Shown one piece after another: positions 37,501 to 44,941 of a stretch of 64,000 nucleotides of DNA. The position numbers were made by a program, and so were the translations under genes. Origin of the DNA: Apostichopus japonicus (taxonomy: Eukaryota; Echinodermata; Holothuroidea; Aspidochirotida; Stichopodidae); the NCBI RefSeq assembly GCF_037975245.1, contig NC_092567.1, positions 167,501-231,500 of the forward strand, given 5' to 3'. The notes beneath the pieces were generated by a model, which worked only from the letters and a program-made list of their open reading frames with translations, had not been told where the DNA came from and ran no database searches. Position 1 is the first letter of the stretch. Every line of letters starts with the position of its first letter.

Positions 37501-40500
37501 AGGACTAGCAGTGTGTCAAACTTTAATGTACCCAGATATAATACTCAGGGAACTAAATGTTTCTGGGGAAGTAACAGGCCAACTGAACAACAACCATGAA
37601 TCAATAAGAAATTGGTAACATATGTTCAACATTAACAACTCGATTGAACATTGAGTAACGTTTGGAAGAGGCTTTCTCTTCGAGAGCTGATTCATTCAGT
37701 CTTCAAAAGGCGACAGAAAATTTGAAGTGCCCACGGTTATTGGCCAAGGTTGGTGCATCAAGTTTGGTGATGAGTATCTTCTGGGATAGAATATCTTGTC
37801 CCTTGGGTTTGGCCATTTCCAATTGGGCACAGCTGGCTGCATCACTGACACTTGTACGTCATTCTGGTCCCCATTTGCTTCTATTACACCGGGGTACAAT
37901 ACCCCTTCTTATTCAACGGCATACCAGTCTATACCAATTTCTTTACCAGCATTGCCACTCCCTGAGCAGGTTGCATTTTTCTGTGGCCTCCCAATTCCTG
38001 AGGGGGGGGGGGGGTATTCCTTTCAGCAGAGCTGTTGCCATAATCTGTAATGGTGAAGGAGAAGACATCCTTGTTCTGTACCTGGCAAGTGATGTTTACT
38101 GGCAATTCCAACGATTTGCTTGGTATTCTCAAATACAGATTTAAGACCGAGGTCGCTGTTTCTCGCCTCAATTTCAGCTTGCAGAAATTCTGGAGAAGCA
38201 TTGTGTAAACTATTTACAGCATACATAAAGTTCTCATGATATCTGCACATGCATACGTTATGTGGTAGCTTGTTGCTTAACAGGACATGTTTTGGTTGCA
38301 ATTCGGCAAATTTGCTCTTGCCGACCTTGATGTTGGGATAGTCCTCCCGGAATAGGATGAAAGTTTCCATGATGGATGACGTCAAATGTCTCATTTGCTT
38401 CTTTATTTTGCCCCCTTCTTTTGGCCATGTTGACCACATCCTTCCTGCCTGGCGCCTGCCGACTGATGTCATCTCGCTGATAAAACTGCTGGATAACTTC
38501 AACAGTTTCATCATGGCGTAGCAGCAGTTGTTAGTTGATGGGTGAATGTAGTCGCCTAGCTCAGACCTGCAGAGATTAAGACAAACAGCTTTCCGGCGAT
38601 GTGGTGTTTTGGGCAATCTGTCGCATACTCTTGCTGTTGCTTTTGCATATGCTCGTGCACTGCTGAAAGGCAACTTCTTCATGGCCTCCTTCGTCTTCCT
38701 CTTCTCCCAGTAGGATGAAACTCGTCTTCTAGTGGCCACCCTCCTAGCTTCTTGCTGAATCTTCTTCATGGGTGATGGGAGAGTACTCTCCAGGTTTCTT
38801 GCTAACCCTAACCTTAACCCCTACTGCCCTCTCTTATTGAGCAATTATTTACAAGACAATAATAGGCATTTCCTGCATTGTTTCAGTGTGTTAGCTTGGT
38901 TACTCACGTTACACATTGGTTACTCACGTTACACGGTTACTCACGTTACAGATTTCAGTGATCTATCACTCACACATGATAAGTCTCTCCTCATTAGTGA
39001 TCTTGTTTCCACACTTGGGACTATGAGTACTAACGAAATTATGGTTATCAGATTTCCACTTGTTAAAGAAATGTCACATAGAGAAAAAGTTGTTTTTTCG
39101 GTTACTCACGTTACATCAGTGATTGAGGTCTGAAAAATGTCTGTTCTGAAGTTGTCATGAAGAAATTTTGAAATGTTTTTCTGTCATAACACAGTCAACA
39201 GGAGTATCTATCATAACACATAATAAAACTACTAGATACTATCTGATGAGTATCATATAGGATGGAATAAAATGTATGATACATTTTCAGGATTATTTTG
39301 AGTTCTCATCCTCCTTGATTATCTGAGCCATGTATTCAAAATTTGAGTGTTTGAGAAAAATTGCTTACCTATTCCACAAACTTAGATATGTATACTACAA
39401 CATTAGACTGATAGCAGGTTGAAAACTGACACTTCTTATTTTTAGGCCATGTCCCCTCCATCATGGAATTGCCCATATACGTACCGCGTAGCCATAATTT
39501 TTTTTTTTTTAGATCAACCACGCACCACGTAGCCATTTATTAAACATATTATACTTCCATTGTGTACATTTAAAACAGTCACGACGTACCGCTTACAACA
39601 TGATTTACATTAACCCTCATTTCACTACGTACCGCGTAGCCATCAATAAAAAAATTACATTTCAACCACGTACCACGTAGCCATTTATAAAACATGTCAT
39701 ATTCCCTTGTGTGCGATAATAACAGTCACGACGTACCACGTAGCTATCAAAAAAATGAATACGCTCCACGTACCGGGAACCACATAGCCAAATCAAAAGC
39801 AACTTGAAATCTATTCGGACAACGTAGGCAAATACTTTTAAATTACCCCACCAGAAAATACTCTGTCCAAGTACCACGTAGCCAAATCAAAGACATATTA
39901 AAATTAACTACATCAGGAATCATTTCAAATCTGATATTTCTAAAACGCCCTCAATTAAAGCAAAGGGCTTAAATTCCAAACAATTATAACATGAAGAGAA
40001 TTAATTAAGTCCAGCGCTATGGACTGTACTGGAACATTTCCAAAAAAAAGTACAAAATAACTCTCACGCCCTCTGTATAACTTACGACTGCGTACCGCGT
40101 ATCCTGTTTTCACCAAAAAGGATATCCAAAAAAATGCAGGGTATTCTGCAGGTACTCCGCATTTTGTAGCGACAAGAAGAAAATGTCATTTGCACGCAAC
40201 AGAAGTTAACTTTTTCAGAGCACGGCAGCGGCGAGTCTTCAATGCCTTTAACTAAATTCAAATCCACATAGGCTATACCAGTTTAAATTGATGATATGTC
40301 AATTTAAATCGGTAGAAATCAATTTAAGCTGCTAGAAACTGCATAAAGTCAAAGGAAATTGGTATAGCCTATAATATATGTCGATTTAAATCAGTAGCCT
40401 ATATAGCCTAATGTCAATTCCCATGATTTGAGACTGATGGCCCGCCACTATGGAGCTAGGCTAGCTGGCTATGTGGCTAAGTTACAATGCACCCTGCTGC

Positions 40501-40810
40501 TGGAATAGAATTGGTTGGTGTGGAGGGTGGGGATTGTTGCTGATAGTGTTTTCGTAAATTGTAGTGACACCAGCTAGGCAAAGTATAGGCCTAACGTTAG
40601 GCCTTTACTTGGTTATGTTAGGTTAGGAATAAAGCTTGGTGAACGTTAGGCTACACCGCTTGACTATCCTATCCCTACTTTCCGTTAAATTCTCTCACCA
40701 TATTTTACGTCACATCTCACAAGTCGACCATACGCACCGAATATGTCCTGAACATGTCTTTCCTTAACATTTTTACTAAGTCTCCCGACAAATAAGTTGG
40801 CAGACGACAT
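10333..40810 (-). CDS. SR-type splicing factor: one RRM, CCHC zinc knuckle, RS domain
   Basis: Eight coding exons in transcription order: 40810-40699, 34647-34607, 28376-28293, 21587-21500, 20837-20798, 19557-19546, 18516-18379 and 10576-10333. They total 759 nt, or 252 aa plus TGA. All introns are GT-AG and every phase agrees. Residues 5-79 form an RRM, with RNP2-like LFVGRL (6-11), RNP1-like YAFVDY (39-44) and an IVVEWARGPKRG end. Residues 85-98 form a CX2CX4HX4C zinc knuckle (C85, C88, H93, C98). A short RGGG/GGWRGG linker follows, then an RS domain from about 122 with long SR/RD runs and an acidic/Asn-rich tail. SR proteins of this plan (SRSF7/9G8 and RSZ types) bind exonic enhancers and recruit the spliceosome in the nucleus. 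The RRM wording (IGRLS-like start, EWARGP end) is closer to the SRSF4/5/6 first RRM, so I do not assign an orthologue symbol. Confidence 0.93.
10637..17514. repeat. 6.9-kb minisatellite, ~66-74-bp unit, about 100 copies
   Basis: The plus-strand unit starts with ATTGATTAATCTAGTATGGC and ends with CCTTGCTGCTGCTC. Units differ by a 2-bp TA indel after GGCA, a 5-bp indel in ACATTTCATGG versus ACATGG, a variable number of GCT triplets, and scattered substitutions. Blocks recur at ~830 bp (12676-12993 versus 13506-13823) and at 1039 bp (14880-15481 versus 15919-16520), so the array has grown by multi-unit duplications. The many short open frames it creates on both strands are artefacts. Confidence 0.97.
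17620..18353. repeat. 69-bp minisatellite interrupted by an insertion
   Basis: About six copies of a 69-bp unit carry the core CTATAGGTTACTGGTTCATG. Full-length spacing is seen at 18234 and 18303, and the left copies (17639, 17702, 17771) are slightly shorter. The third copy is split at GGTTA/CTGG by the element at 17788-18179 and resumes at 18182. Confidence 0.9.
17788..18179. mobile_element. 392-bp foldback/MITE-like insertion with TA flanks
   Basis: The insertion lies inside a minisatellite unit, so the empty site is known from neighbouring copies. TA occurs on both sides (17786-17787 and 18180-18181). The left part has inverted repeats TTATACAACACCT and AGGTGTTGTATAA (to about 18012). 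The right part (about 18017-18178) is a long imperfect palindrome built from CAAATAATGAATGG and its complement. It has no coding capacity. TA duplication would fit Tc1/mariner or PIF-like mobilisation, but the family is not identified. Confidence 0.7.
18379..18516 (-). CDS. SR gene exon 7 (RS domain core)
   Basis: This 138-nt exon has phase 2 at both ends and encodes residues 126-171: a dense RS/RD repeat (SRSRSRSRDRTRHR...) followed by ERKQSPHRRSRS. Being a multiple of three with matching phases, it can be skipped without a frameshift. Reading through its donor gives AAG TAA immediately, so an unspliced transcript would end at 18375 with a 172-aa product. Confidence 0.9.
18702..19101. repeat. 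60-bp minisatellite, seven copies
   Basis: Seven near-identical 60-bp units start at the GAATTCATGG motif, in SR intron 6. A single T/G variant (TGGTTTG or TGGGTTG) runs T-G-G-T-G-G-T along the array, a 180-bp higher-order pattern. The open frame through it is an artefact of the 60-bp period. Confidence 0.95.
19546..19557 (-). CDS. SR gene exon 6 (12-nt microexon)
   Basis: The acceptor is TTTTCACAG and the donor is GTGAGC, enclosing GTCAAGAAGAAG in phase 2. It adds RSRR at the start of the RS domain. Its length and symmetrical phases make it optional without frameshift. Exon 5 (40 nt) cannot join exon 7 in frame unless its own phase is kept, and this exon preserves that phase. Confidence 0.75.
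20311..20490. repeat. 20-bp tandem repeat, about nine copies
   Basis: Units resemble ATACTGTTACATTAAGGAAA, with increasing divergence at the right end. The array lies in SR intron 5. Confidence 0.9.
20798..20837 (-). CDS. SR gene exon 5 (RGG/GGW linker)
   Basis: This 40-nt exon has acceptor TTCTGTAG and donor GTGAGT. It encodes RGGGSRGGWRGGD, a Gly/Arg-rich hinge between the zinc knuckle and the RS domain. It enters in phase 1 and leaves in phase 2. Confidence 0.85.
20970..21239. repeat. ~88-bp tandem repeat, three copies
   Basis: Units start at GCCTTAATAG at 20970, 21064 and 21152. The first is slightly longer and more diverged. The array lies in SR intron 4. Confidence 0.92.
21500..21587 (-). 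CDS. SR gene exon 4 (CCHC zinc knuckle)
   Basis: This 88-nt exon encodes QGEDECYNCHQPGHFARDCE and then EARRFGGRS. The CX2CX4HX4C pattern is complete (C85, C88, H93, C98), with the usual aromatic residues after the first Cys and after the His. Such knuckles bind single-stranded RNA in SRSF7-type proteins. Confidence 0.93.
21608..21886. repeat. 38-bp minisatellite, seven and a half copies
   Basis: Units start every 38 bp from 21608 (21646, 21684, and so on to 21874) with ATGAGCAAATCATGTCCTA. They differ only by single substitutions. The array lies in SR intron 3, just upstream of exon 4 in transcript order. Confidence 0.95.
22028..26156. repeat. 4.1-kb minisatellite, 57-bp unit, about 72 copies
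   Basis: The unit begins GTAATTCTACTTGTACCTAT and ends CACACATCTGCTGAGAG. Variants include TATGTATTTC for TATGTAATTC, CTACGC for CTATGC, TTATGCC for TTATACC, and an occasional 5-bp ACAGT-type insertion. A rare variant (GTTTTACTT for GTTATACTT) recurs 342 bp apart (23021 and 23363), which is six units, showing block duplication. Because 57 is a multiple of three and the unit lacks stops in some frames, it is open for 784 codons on plus and up to 289 on minus. Both are artefacts. Confidence 0.97.
26559..27634. repeat. 60-bp minisatellite, 18 copies
   Basis: Almost perfect 60-bp units begin CCCTCAGTATCCAAGCAATG. Variable sites are ACTGC/AATGC and AGCCC/AGTCC. Homogeneity is very high, so the array is young or actively homogenised. 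It lies in SR intron 3. Confidence 0.97.
28293..28376 (-). CDS. SR gene exon 3 (second half of RRM)
   Basis: This 84-nt, phase-0 exon encodes DAMRYENDREIEGQRIVVEW followed by ARGPKRGS, the alpha-2/beta-4 part of the RRM with the SR-typical VEWARGP ending. The donor is GTAAGT. Confidence 0.93.
28377..34606 (-). other. SR gene intron 2 (6.2 kb)
   Basis: From 28377 to 32440 I see unique AT-rich intron with no supported exon. The open frames near 29694-30059 (plus) and 31599-31883 (minus) have no recognisable protein and no splice context. The rest is the 65-bp array at 32441-34486. Confidence 0.7.
32441..34486. repeat. 2.0-kb minisatellite, 65-bp unit, 31 copies
   Basis: Units begin TCTGTTGTGGTCTGAATGGT every 65 bp. 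The last is truncated and one unit lacks one T. Variants cluster: AGTAGTATGG in the first and last thirds, AGCAGTATGG or AGCAGTGTGG in the middle. This suggests local block expansion. Confidence 0.97.
34607..34647 (-). CDS. SR gene exon 2 (RNP1 strand)
   Basis: This 41-nt exon has acceptor ATCTTGCAG and donor GTAAGT. It encodes A38 to Q51, AYAFVDYQYKRDAQ, the RNP1-like beta-3 strand of the RRM with two exposed aromatics. Confidence 0.93.
37696..37899 (-). pseudogene. C-terminal remnant of a transposon protein, frameshifted
   Basis: The reading frame includes MYPGVIEANGDQNDVQVSVM and WKWPNPRDKIFYPRR, then changes frame: the adjacent frame gives a plausible ILITKLDAPTLANNRGHF continuation. This looks like the small tail domain of proteins carried by uncharacterised metazoan DNA transposons. 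It is separated from the N-terminal part at 38023-38769 by a degenerate stretch, so this copy cannot make a full protein. Confidence 0.6.
38023..38769 (-). pseudogene. N-terminal/central remnant of the transposon protein
   Basis: This 248-codon open frame is very basic at the start (MKKIQQEARRVATRRRVSSY, then Lys/Arg/Ala-rich helices around RVCDRLPKTPHRRKAV). Next comes a Cys/His-containing part, LSNKLPHNVCMCRYHENFMY. The final ~35 residues are probably out of frame, because the overlapping frame (37929-38201) reads more like the expected continuation. It lies inside the 2.6-kb terminal-inverted-repeat element and is presumed to be its transposase-related protein. I see no intact DDE/D catalytic core, so much of the catalytic region is likely deleted. 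Confidence 0.6.
40699..40810 (-). CDS. SR gene exon 1 (start, first half of RRM)
   Basis: ATG at 40810-40808 is the first in-frame Met before LFVGRL. The exon encodes MSSANLFVGRLSKNVKERHV and continues QDIFGAYGRLVRCDVKY, then one base (phase 1). The start fits SR proteins, which place the RNP2 strand within ten residues of the N-terminus. Confidence 0.93.
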
Positions 40811-41416
40811 TTTCTAACTTTTGATCAGTACGTTTGAAAAATCCTTTTCGCATATCTCGAGGAGTATGCTTATTTGCACGGTCTGTTCAATTAAATCATG
40901 TATGCAAGCGTACTTGTACTTCATCAAGTTAGATGCCTACAACAACACAGAACTTAATGACATAGAGGCTACTTCCGGCTTGTCTCTTACAGCAATTCTA
41001 GACCAACAGATCACCCAAAAGCGTCAACCTACACTGCTATGTTTACGTAGAGTCAAGGAAGTGCCCAACTAATTTTTCAGATTGTAAGAGGATACAATAA
41101 AATAAATACGCAGAATTGTGAGCCACATCCAAGGGATCTTTATGCAGAACAGAAGGCAAAAAGGAATCTTTGACATGTTTCTATACTAAAAATAAACGGT
41201 TCCACGAAACAGTTTGTTGCTGCTCGATCTGTACTGCTTGGACGTTATTGGCCCCAAATATGCTAGATATTTAAATATGGTCAACTTTGGTCAAATGTCT
41301 TAAATTATTTTTATTATAACCTTCGAGGAAATTTTCCTCACTGGAATATTCAGTCATCTTGTGTGTCCTTAAAAATGTCTGAGAACAATTTGGAGAATAA
41401 AGACCTCCAGTAAAGT
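40811..41416. promoter_or_regulatory. Presumed promoter/5' flank of the SR gene
   Basis: This sequence lies immediately upstream of the SR start codon on minus and should hold the 5' UTR and core promoter. No TATA box or CpG-dense island stands out. The small plus-strand open frame at 40821-41072 has no recognisable product. Confidence 0.35.
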
Positions 41417-41490
41417 CATAGGCGTACGGGACCATTTCAGTTTAGGGGGGGGGGGGCAGAACTTTTTGTGCCCGAAAGTTCCCGTGACAC

Positions 41491-41585
41491 TATCTAAGCG
41501 CCACCATCGGTTGGCGCGTAGCGTACAAGAAAATTTTTGGCAAACAATGCCTCTCAGATTGCCGGAAACGGCACTTCTGAGGCCT
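41491..41585 (+). repeat. ~100-bp repeat family, copy A
   Basis: It begins TATCTAAGCG and runs through CCACCATCGGTTGGCGCG and a GAAAATTTTTGG core to GGAAACGGCACTTC. Related copies lie at 42310-42408 (plus), 45594-45689 (minus, near-identical plan), 59778-59874 and 59958-60055, plus two weaker ones near 45.2 and 45.4 kb. The CCACCATCGGTTGGCGC part is partly self-complementary. Confidence 0.85.
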
Positions 41586-41972
41586 TGCAAGTTGCATCTA
41601 AACATTCTTTATTTTATAATCTCACGTTTTAGAAATTTACACTTCCCGAAAAATTTGGTAAATTAGAAGAAGAAAAAATGGTAACATCACTTTGAAGGGG
41701 AAAAATGGGACAGTATATTTTTTAAGCTCCTATTTAGTTACCTTATTTATTATTTTAACACAGTACTCAGCTACCTCCAGAAAAACATACATTGTTCAAC
41801 GACACGTAGGGGGGATAATGTCGCTGTGTCGGGTGAGACTGCAATTTGTCTCACAAAAAGTAGAAAATATAATAAAGAATATGATAAACCTGTACTTCTA
41901 GGCTTGTAGGCACCCCCCATCCATGAAAAAGAAAATGTTTCTTATATACACTCATGTTGGGGATGTCCAGGT

Positions 41973-42549
41973 CAAGGGCGGCGGAAGCACTTTTAATCTG
42001 GGGCGGGCACCGACATCAAAGGGCACTTTGCAGAAATTCGATTGGACTGATGCAGCCTTGCTGCAGCCTTATTTGTGTATACACATCACTCCATCAACGC
42101 CCCCCCCCTCTAAAGGAAAATATGCATACTAGCACTGCAATATCCAATGCGCAAATTGGGAAACAAAGAACAAGTTTTCTTTTGAGACAAAATGAGGTGA
42201 AATCATGCTAGTTGCTAATGTAGGAATCTTCCGAATTAGAGTTTTTTTCTTGTTAACATCTTAACAAATTTTTTTCCATTCGAAATATTTGCAAAGTTGT
42301 ATGCACGACTATCTGAGCGGAGCGCCACCATCAGTTGGCGCGGAGCGTACTAGAAAATTTTTGGTTTTACAAACCCCTCAGATGGACGGAAACGGCCCTT
42401 CCCGAGTGTTCATTCTGGTTCCCTCAGGCTGGCCTCTTACTACCTTGAGGCACCTCAATTTTTATGTAGAAAAAAGGCACATTTTTAACCTGAGGAAAAG
42501 TGGGGGGCACGTACCCCCTGTGCCCCCCCCCCCGGTTTCGCCACCCTTG
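41973..42549. mobile_element. 577-bp hAT-like element nested in the previous one, TSD GTCCAGGT
   Basis: The left end CAAGGGCGGCGGAA and the right end, inverted CAAGGGTGGCGAAA, are flanked by perfect 8-bp repeats GTCCAGGT (41965-41972 and 42550-42557). G/C runs lie inside the ends. It has no coding capacity. Insertion into the 41417-42891 element gives a relative age order. Confidence 0.85.
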
Positions 42550-42723
42550 GTCCAGGTATACAATTGACTAGTTAGAACAAAATTGATCTTGCAAAAAGCG
42601 TGGTAGCCCAGATGAACTGCGCTTACGGTGGTGTAACACGGAAATATTCGGGCATCATGATGCTAAATAAAGAAAATCATGGAATTGTCGGGCAAAAATT
42701 TGAAAAAGATTCGGGCAAGCTAC

Positions 42724-42726
<3 letters not shown>

Positions 42727-42780
<54 letters not shown>
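42727..42780. repeat. (TA)n microsatellite inside the hAT-like element
   Basis: About 54 bp of uninterrupted AT dinucleotides. It is followed directly by a short inverted structure in which AATTCGG...AAGAACTTTTG sequence recurs complemented within 50 bp. Confidence 0.9.
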
Positions 42781-42782
<2 letters not shown>

Positions 42783-43099
42783 CCAGAGGACAAGAAATTC
42801 GGAGGACAAGAACTTTTGCCCGAATTTCTTGTCCTCTGGAAATTTGGGGGGGGGGCAGTCTGCCCCCCTGCCCCCGCCTCGTACGCCTATGAGTAAAGTA
42901 CTTTTTGCAAAACATTCAAGTGGCAACAACGGTACCGTGGCAGACTGCTAAAAATGCTGCAAAACACGTTTGTAGGTATATGATGGTGCATTGTAAGTTC
43001 TTCAATAAAGGCATGCATATTGTAAAAAACAAATAGAATACCATGTCAATCATTGTTACCTTGAGTTTTACCCTGAGTTGCCACCCTCCTTCTTCAGTG

Positions 43100-43695
43100 A
43101 TCTTCTGAAAGAGACTGGCTGTTATGGATAGAGGGTCTCATGACCCTTGAAGATCCATTTCATGTTCCTCTCCAACTTGCTTTTAAACACATTCAGTGAT
43201 GGTTCCGGTCTTACTGTATCTTCCGGTAATAAATTCCATATTTTCCATATCCTGCAGAAATATATATATATGTGTATATATGTGTGCTTCCTTACATTTA
43301 ATCTTACATTTTTTGGTCTGATTTTGAATGAATTCCCTCTTGTCTTCGCTTCTCCTCCCACTATGTCTATAATGTCTTGGATTTCAATGTCAATTTTGTT
43401 ATTGAGTATGTTATACATGGTAATCATGTCCTGTCTAATATGTCGCTGCTCTAAAGTCATTAGGTTCGGATGCTCTAGTCTTTCCATATATGTTTTGCTT
43501 CTTAGTTCCGGAATAAGATTTGTCATTATTCTTTGCACTCCTTCCATTAGCCTGATATCTTTGGTTAAATTGGGTCTCCATACTTGTACGGCGTAGTCCA
43601 GATGTGGTCTCACTCATAATTTGTACAGACTTATAAGCATTTTCCTATCAAAATTCACAAAATTCCTTTTAATAATTCCAATGACTTTGTTTGCC
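43100..43695 (-). pseudogene. 5'-truncated non-LTR retrotransposon reverse transcriptase, C-terminal end
   Basis: The minus-strand frame 43613-43122 reads VRPHLDYAVQVWRPNLTKDI, then LEGVQR-like, LIPELRSKTYMERL, DMITMYNILN and a WNLLPEDTVRPEPSLNVFKS end. This is the conserved post-catalytic C-terminus of CR1/L2/Jockey-type reverse transcriptases. Upstream, the same frame continues ANKVIGIIKRNFVNFDRKML...LYKL but with a TGA just before VRPHL, so it is broken. An in-frame TA-rich stretch (43259-43285) has expanded inside the domain. The catalytic part is absent, consistent with 5' truncation. Confidence 0.85.
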
Positions 43696-44941
43696 CATTA
43701 TTATGTTAAGTGACATATTAAAAAAAAACGTAACCATGTTATTGGGGGAGGGGAGGAGAGTTGGATATTTGCAGAGAGGTTATCTGTTCTATCTTCCATC
43801 TTGATTTTTATTTTGCAAGTATGTTCAGATATCTGTTCCAATTGGACAATCTGATAAGTCTTGGTTGTTTCATTTCTGTGAGGTCGTACCTTTCACATCA
43901 CGATCTTCCCTGTCTATAGCAAATACCACCCGAGTTCCTTGTTTTTGGCCAAAAACGGGGGAGATTGGATGATATCTACCTGAGTTCCTAATGCTAGCCA
44001 TACTGAAAGCTCCTCTGCACAAGTCATGATTAAATACACAGTATTCTATTTCAATGGTCAAGCCAAATTTGTCTTCACACAGGAAAGTTGTTCTGGTCAC
44101 TAAACACTTGTGTTTACAATCATACTTTACTTTACATTACAGGTCAATTAATTAGGTGCGCTCAAGGATGACTCTTAAATGGCGTACTTGGGGTAGTGTA
44201 TGCTATCAAGCATGGGCGGGATTACGGGAAGGGGTCAAGAGGGGGCATTTGCCCCCACTTTTTCCCAGACCTTAGTTCACTTTTGTGTCGTTTTTGCAGA
44301 CAAATGTGCACAACCCTAATCGAAATTATTCCCCCACAACAGCTCTATCAAATAGGCATATATTTGTTTCGAATCTAAGTCGAATTTGTGTTTAACATCG
44401 TAACATGTAGCATGCAGAATAACTGGAGCTGGAGCTAGCACATGGTTCGCAGCACAGGTTACGAATCCTGGAGCAAACACACTAGCGATTCAATTCTGTA
44501 TGCAATGAACCCGCGGCATGTGCTACAGTGCTAGCTTCAGGAATTGATTTTCAACGTTGCTGCTCTACTGAATGCGTTGAATAACTAAATCCAAAGAAAC
44601 GATTTACGAAAGCCAGATTTGCATATTTGGTATCAATAATTCAATTCAATACACTGACACATGACACCCCCACCCCCCCCCCCGTGTCATTCAATTCGAT
44701 TCGCCACACATGAAAGTGTCAGCGGACGTCGTCTAGCTCTTCATTAACAGTAAGTAACATTCAAGTATTTATTATGCATTTCTATGCTGCTTGATAATCT
44801 GGCAATAGTTCAAACATAATGCTGGTACTGCCAGGTAATAATTTCATTTTCAAAATCTCAGCCAGCACTATGAAATGACCCGTAAATATTTTTTGCTCCA
44901 TGTTGCATTGTAAAATCTAAAAAGTCACCCCGCCTCGACTT
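43696..44941. other. Intergenic, with a possible hAT-like end at 44211
   Basis: No gene is supported. CATGGGCGGGATTACGGG at 44211, followed by G-runs and C-runs, resembles the left terminus of the bounded elements, but no matching right end or 8-bp repeat was found. Confidence 0.35.

Larger units (their letters stand above)
36867..39475. mobile_element. 2.6-kb DNA transposon with eight subterminal 15-bp motifs
   Basis: Perfect inverted ends TATATGGGCAATTCCA (36863-36878) and its complement (39464-39479) bound the element. If TATA is a 4-bp target duplication, the element is 36867-39475. The motif GGTTACTCACGTTAC occurs eight times, all on plus: 36880, 37058, 37246 and 37261 on the left, and 38898, 38918, 38935 and 39100 on the right. 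A decayed minus-strand coding region lies between the clusters. I cannot place it in a named superfamily. Confidence 0.8.
36642..40157. mobile_element. Probable outer element with CG-rich subterminal repeats
   Basis: CTGCAGAATACCCCGC at about 36643 is matched in inverted orientation near 40137-40153 (CTGCAGAATACCCTGC on minus), one mismatch in 16. Inside both ends lie copies of a motif resembling ACGTACCGCGTAGCC. There are about nine on the right (39479-40100, 40-60 bp apart) and two inverted copies on the left (near 36680 and 36717). I infer one older element of roughly 0.9 kb, split by the 2.6-kb insertion at 36867-39475. No target duplication was found, so the ends may be approximate. Confidence 0.5.
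34648..40698 (-). other. SR gene intron 1 (6.05 kb) with nested transposons
   Basis: The donor after exon 1 is GTGAGA. From 34648 to 36641 the intron is ordinary AT-rich sequence with no supported exon. From 36642 to 40157 it is occupied by two elements, apparently nested. The 40158-40698 part is unique. Confidence 0.75.
41417..42891. mobile_element. 1475-bp hAT-like non-autonomous element, TSD AGTAAAGT
   Basis: The termini are CATAGGCGTACG and its exact inverted copy CGTACGCCTATG. Perfect 8-bp direct repeats AGTAAAGT lie at 41409-41416 and 42892-42899. The 8-bp duplications with short inverted ends and G-runs just inside are the signature of the hAT superfamily. It contains two copies of a ~100-bp repeat (41491, 42310), a nested second element (41973-42549) and a (TA)n tract. 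No transposase frame is present, so it is non-autonomous. Confidence 0.88.
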
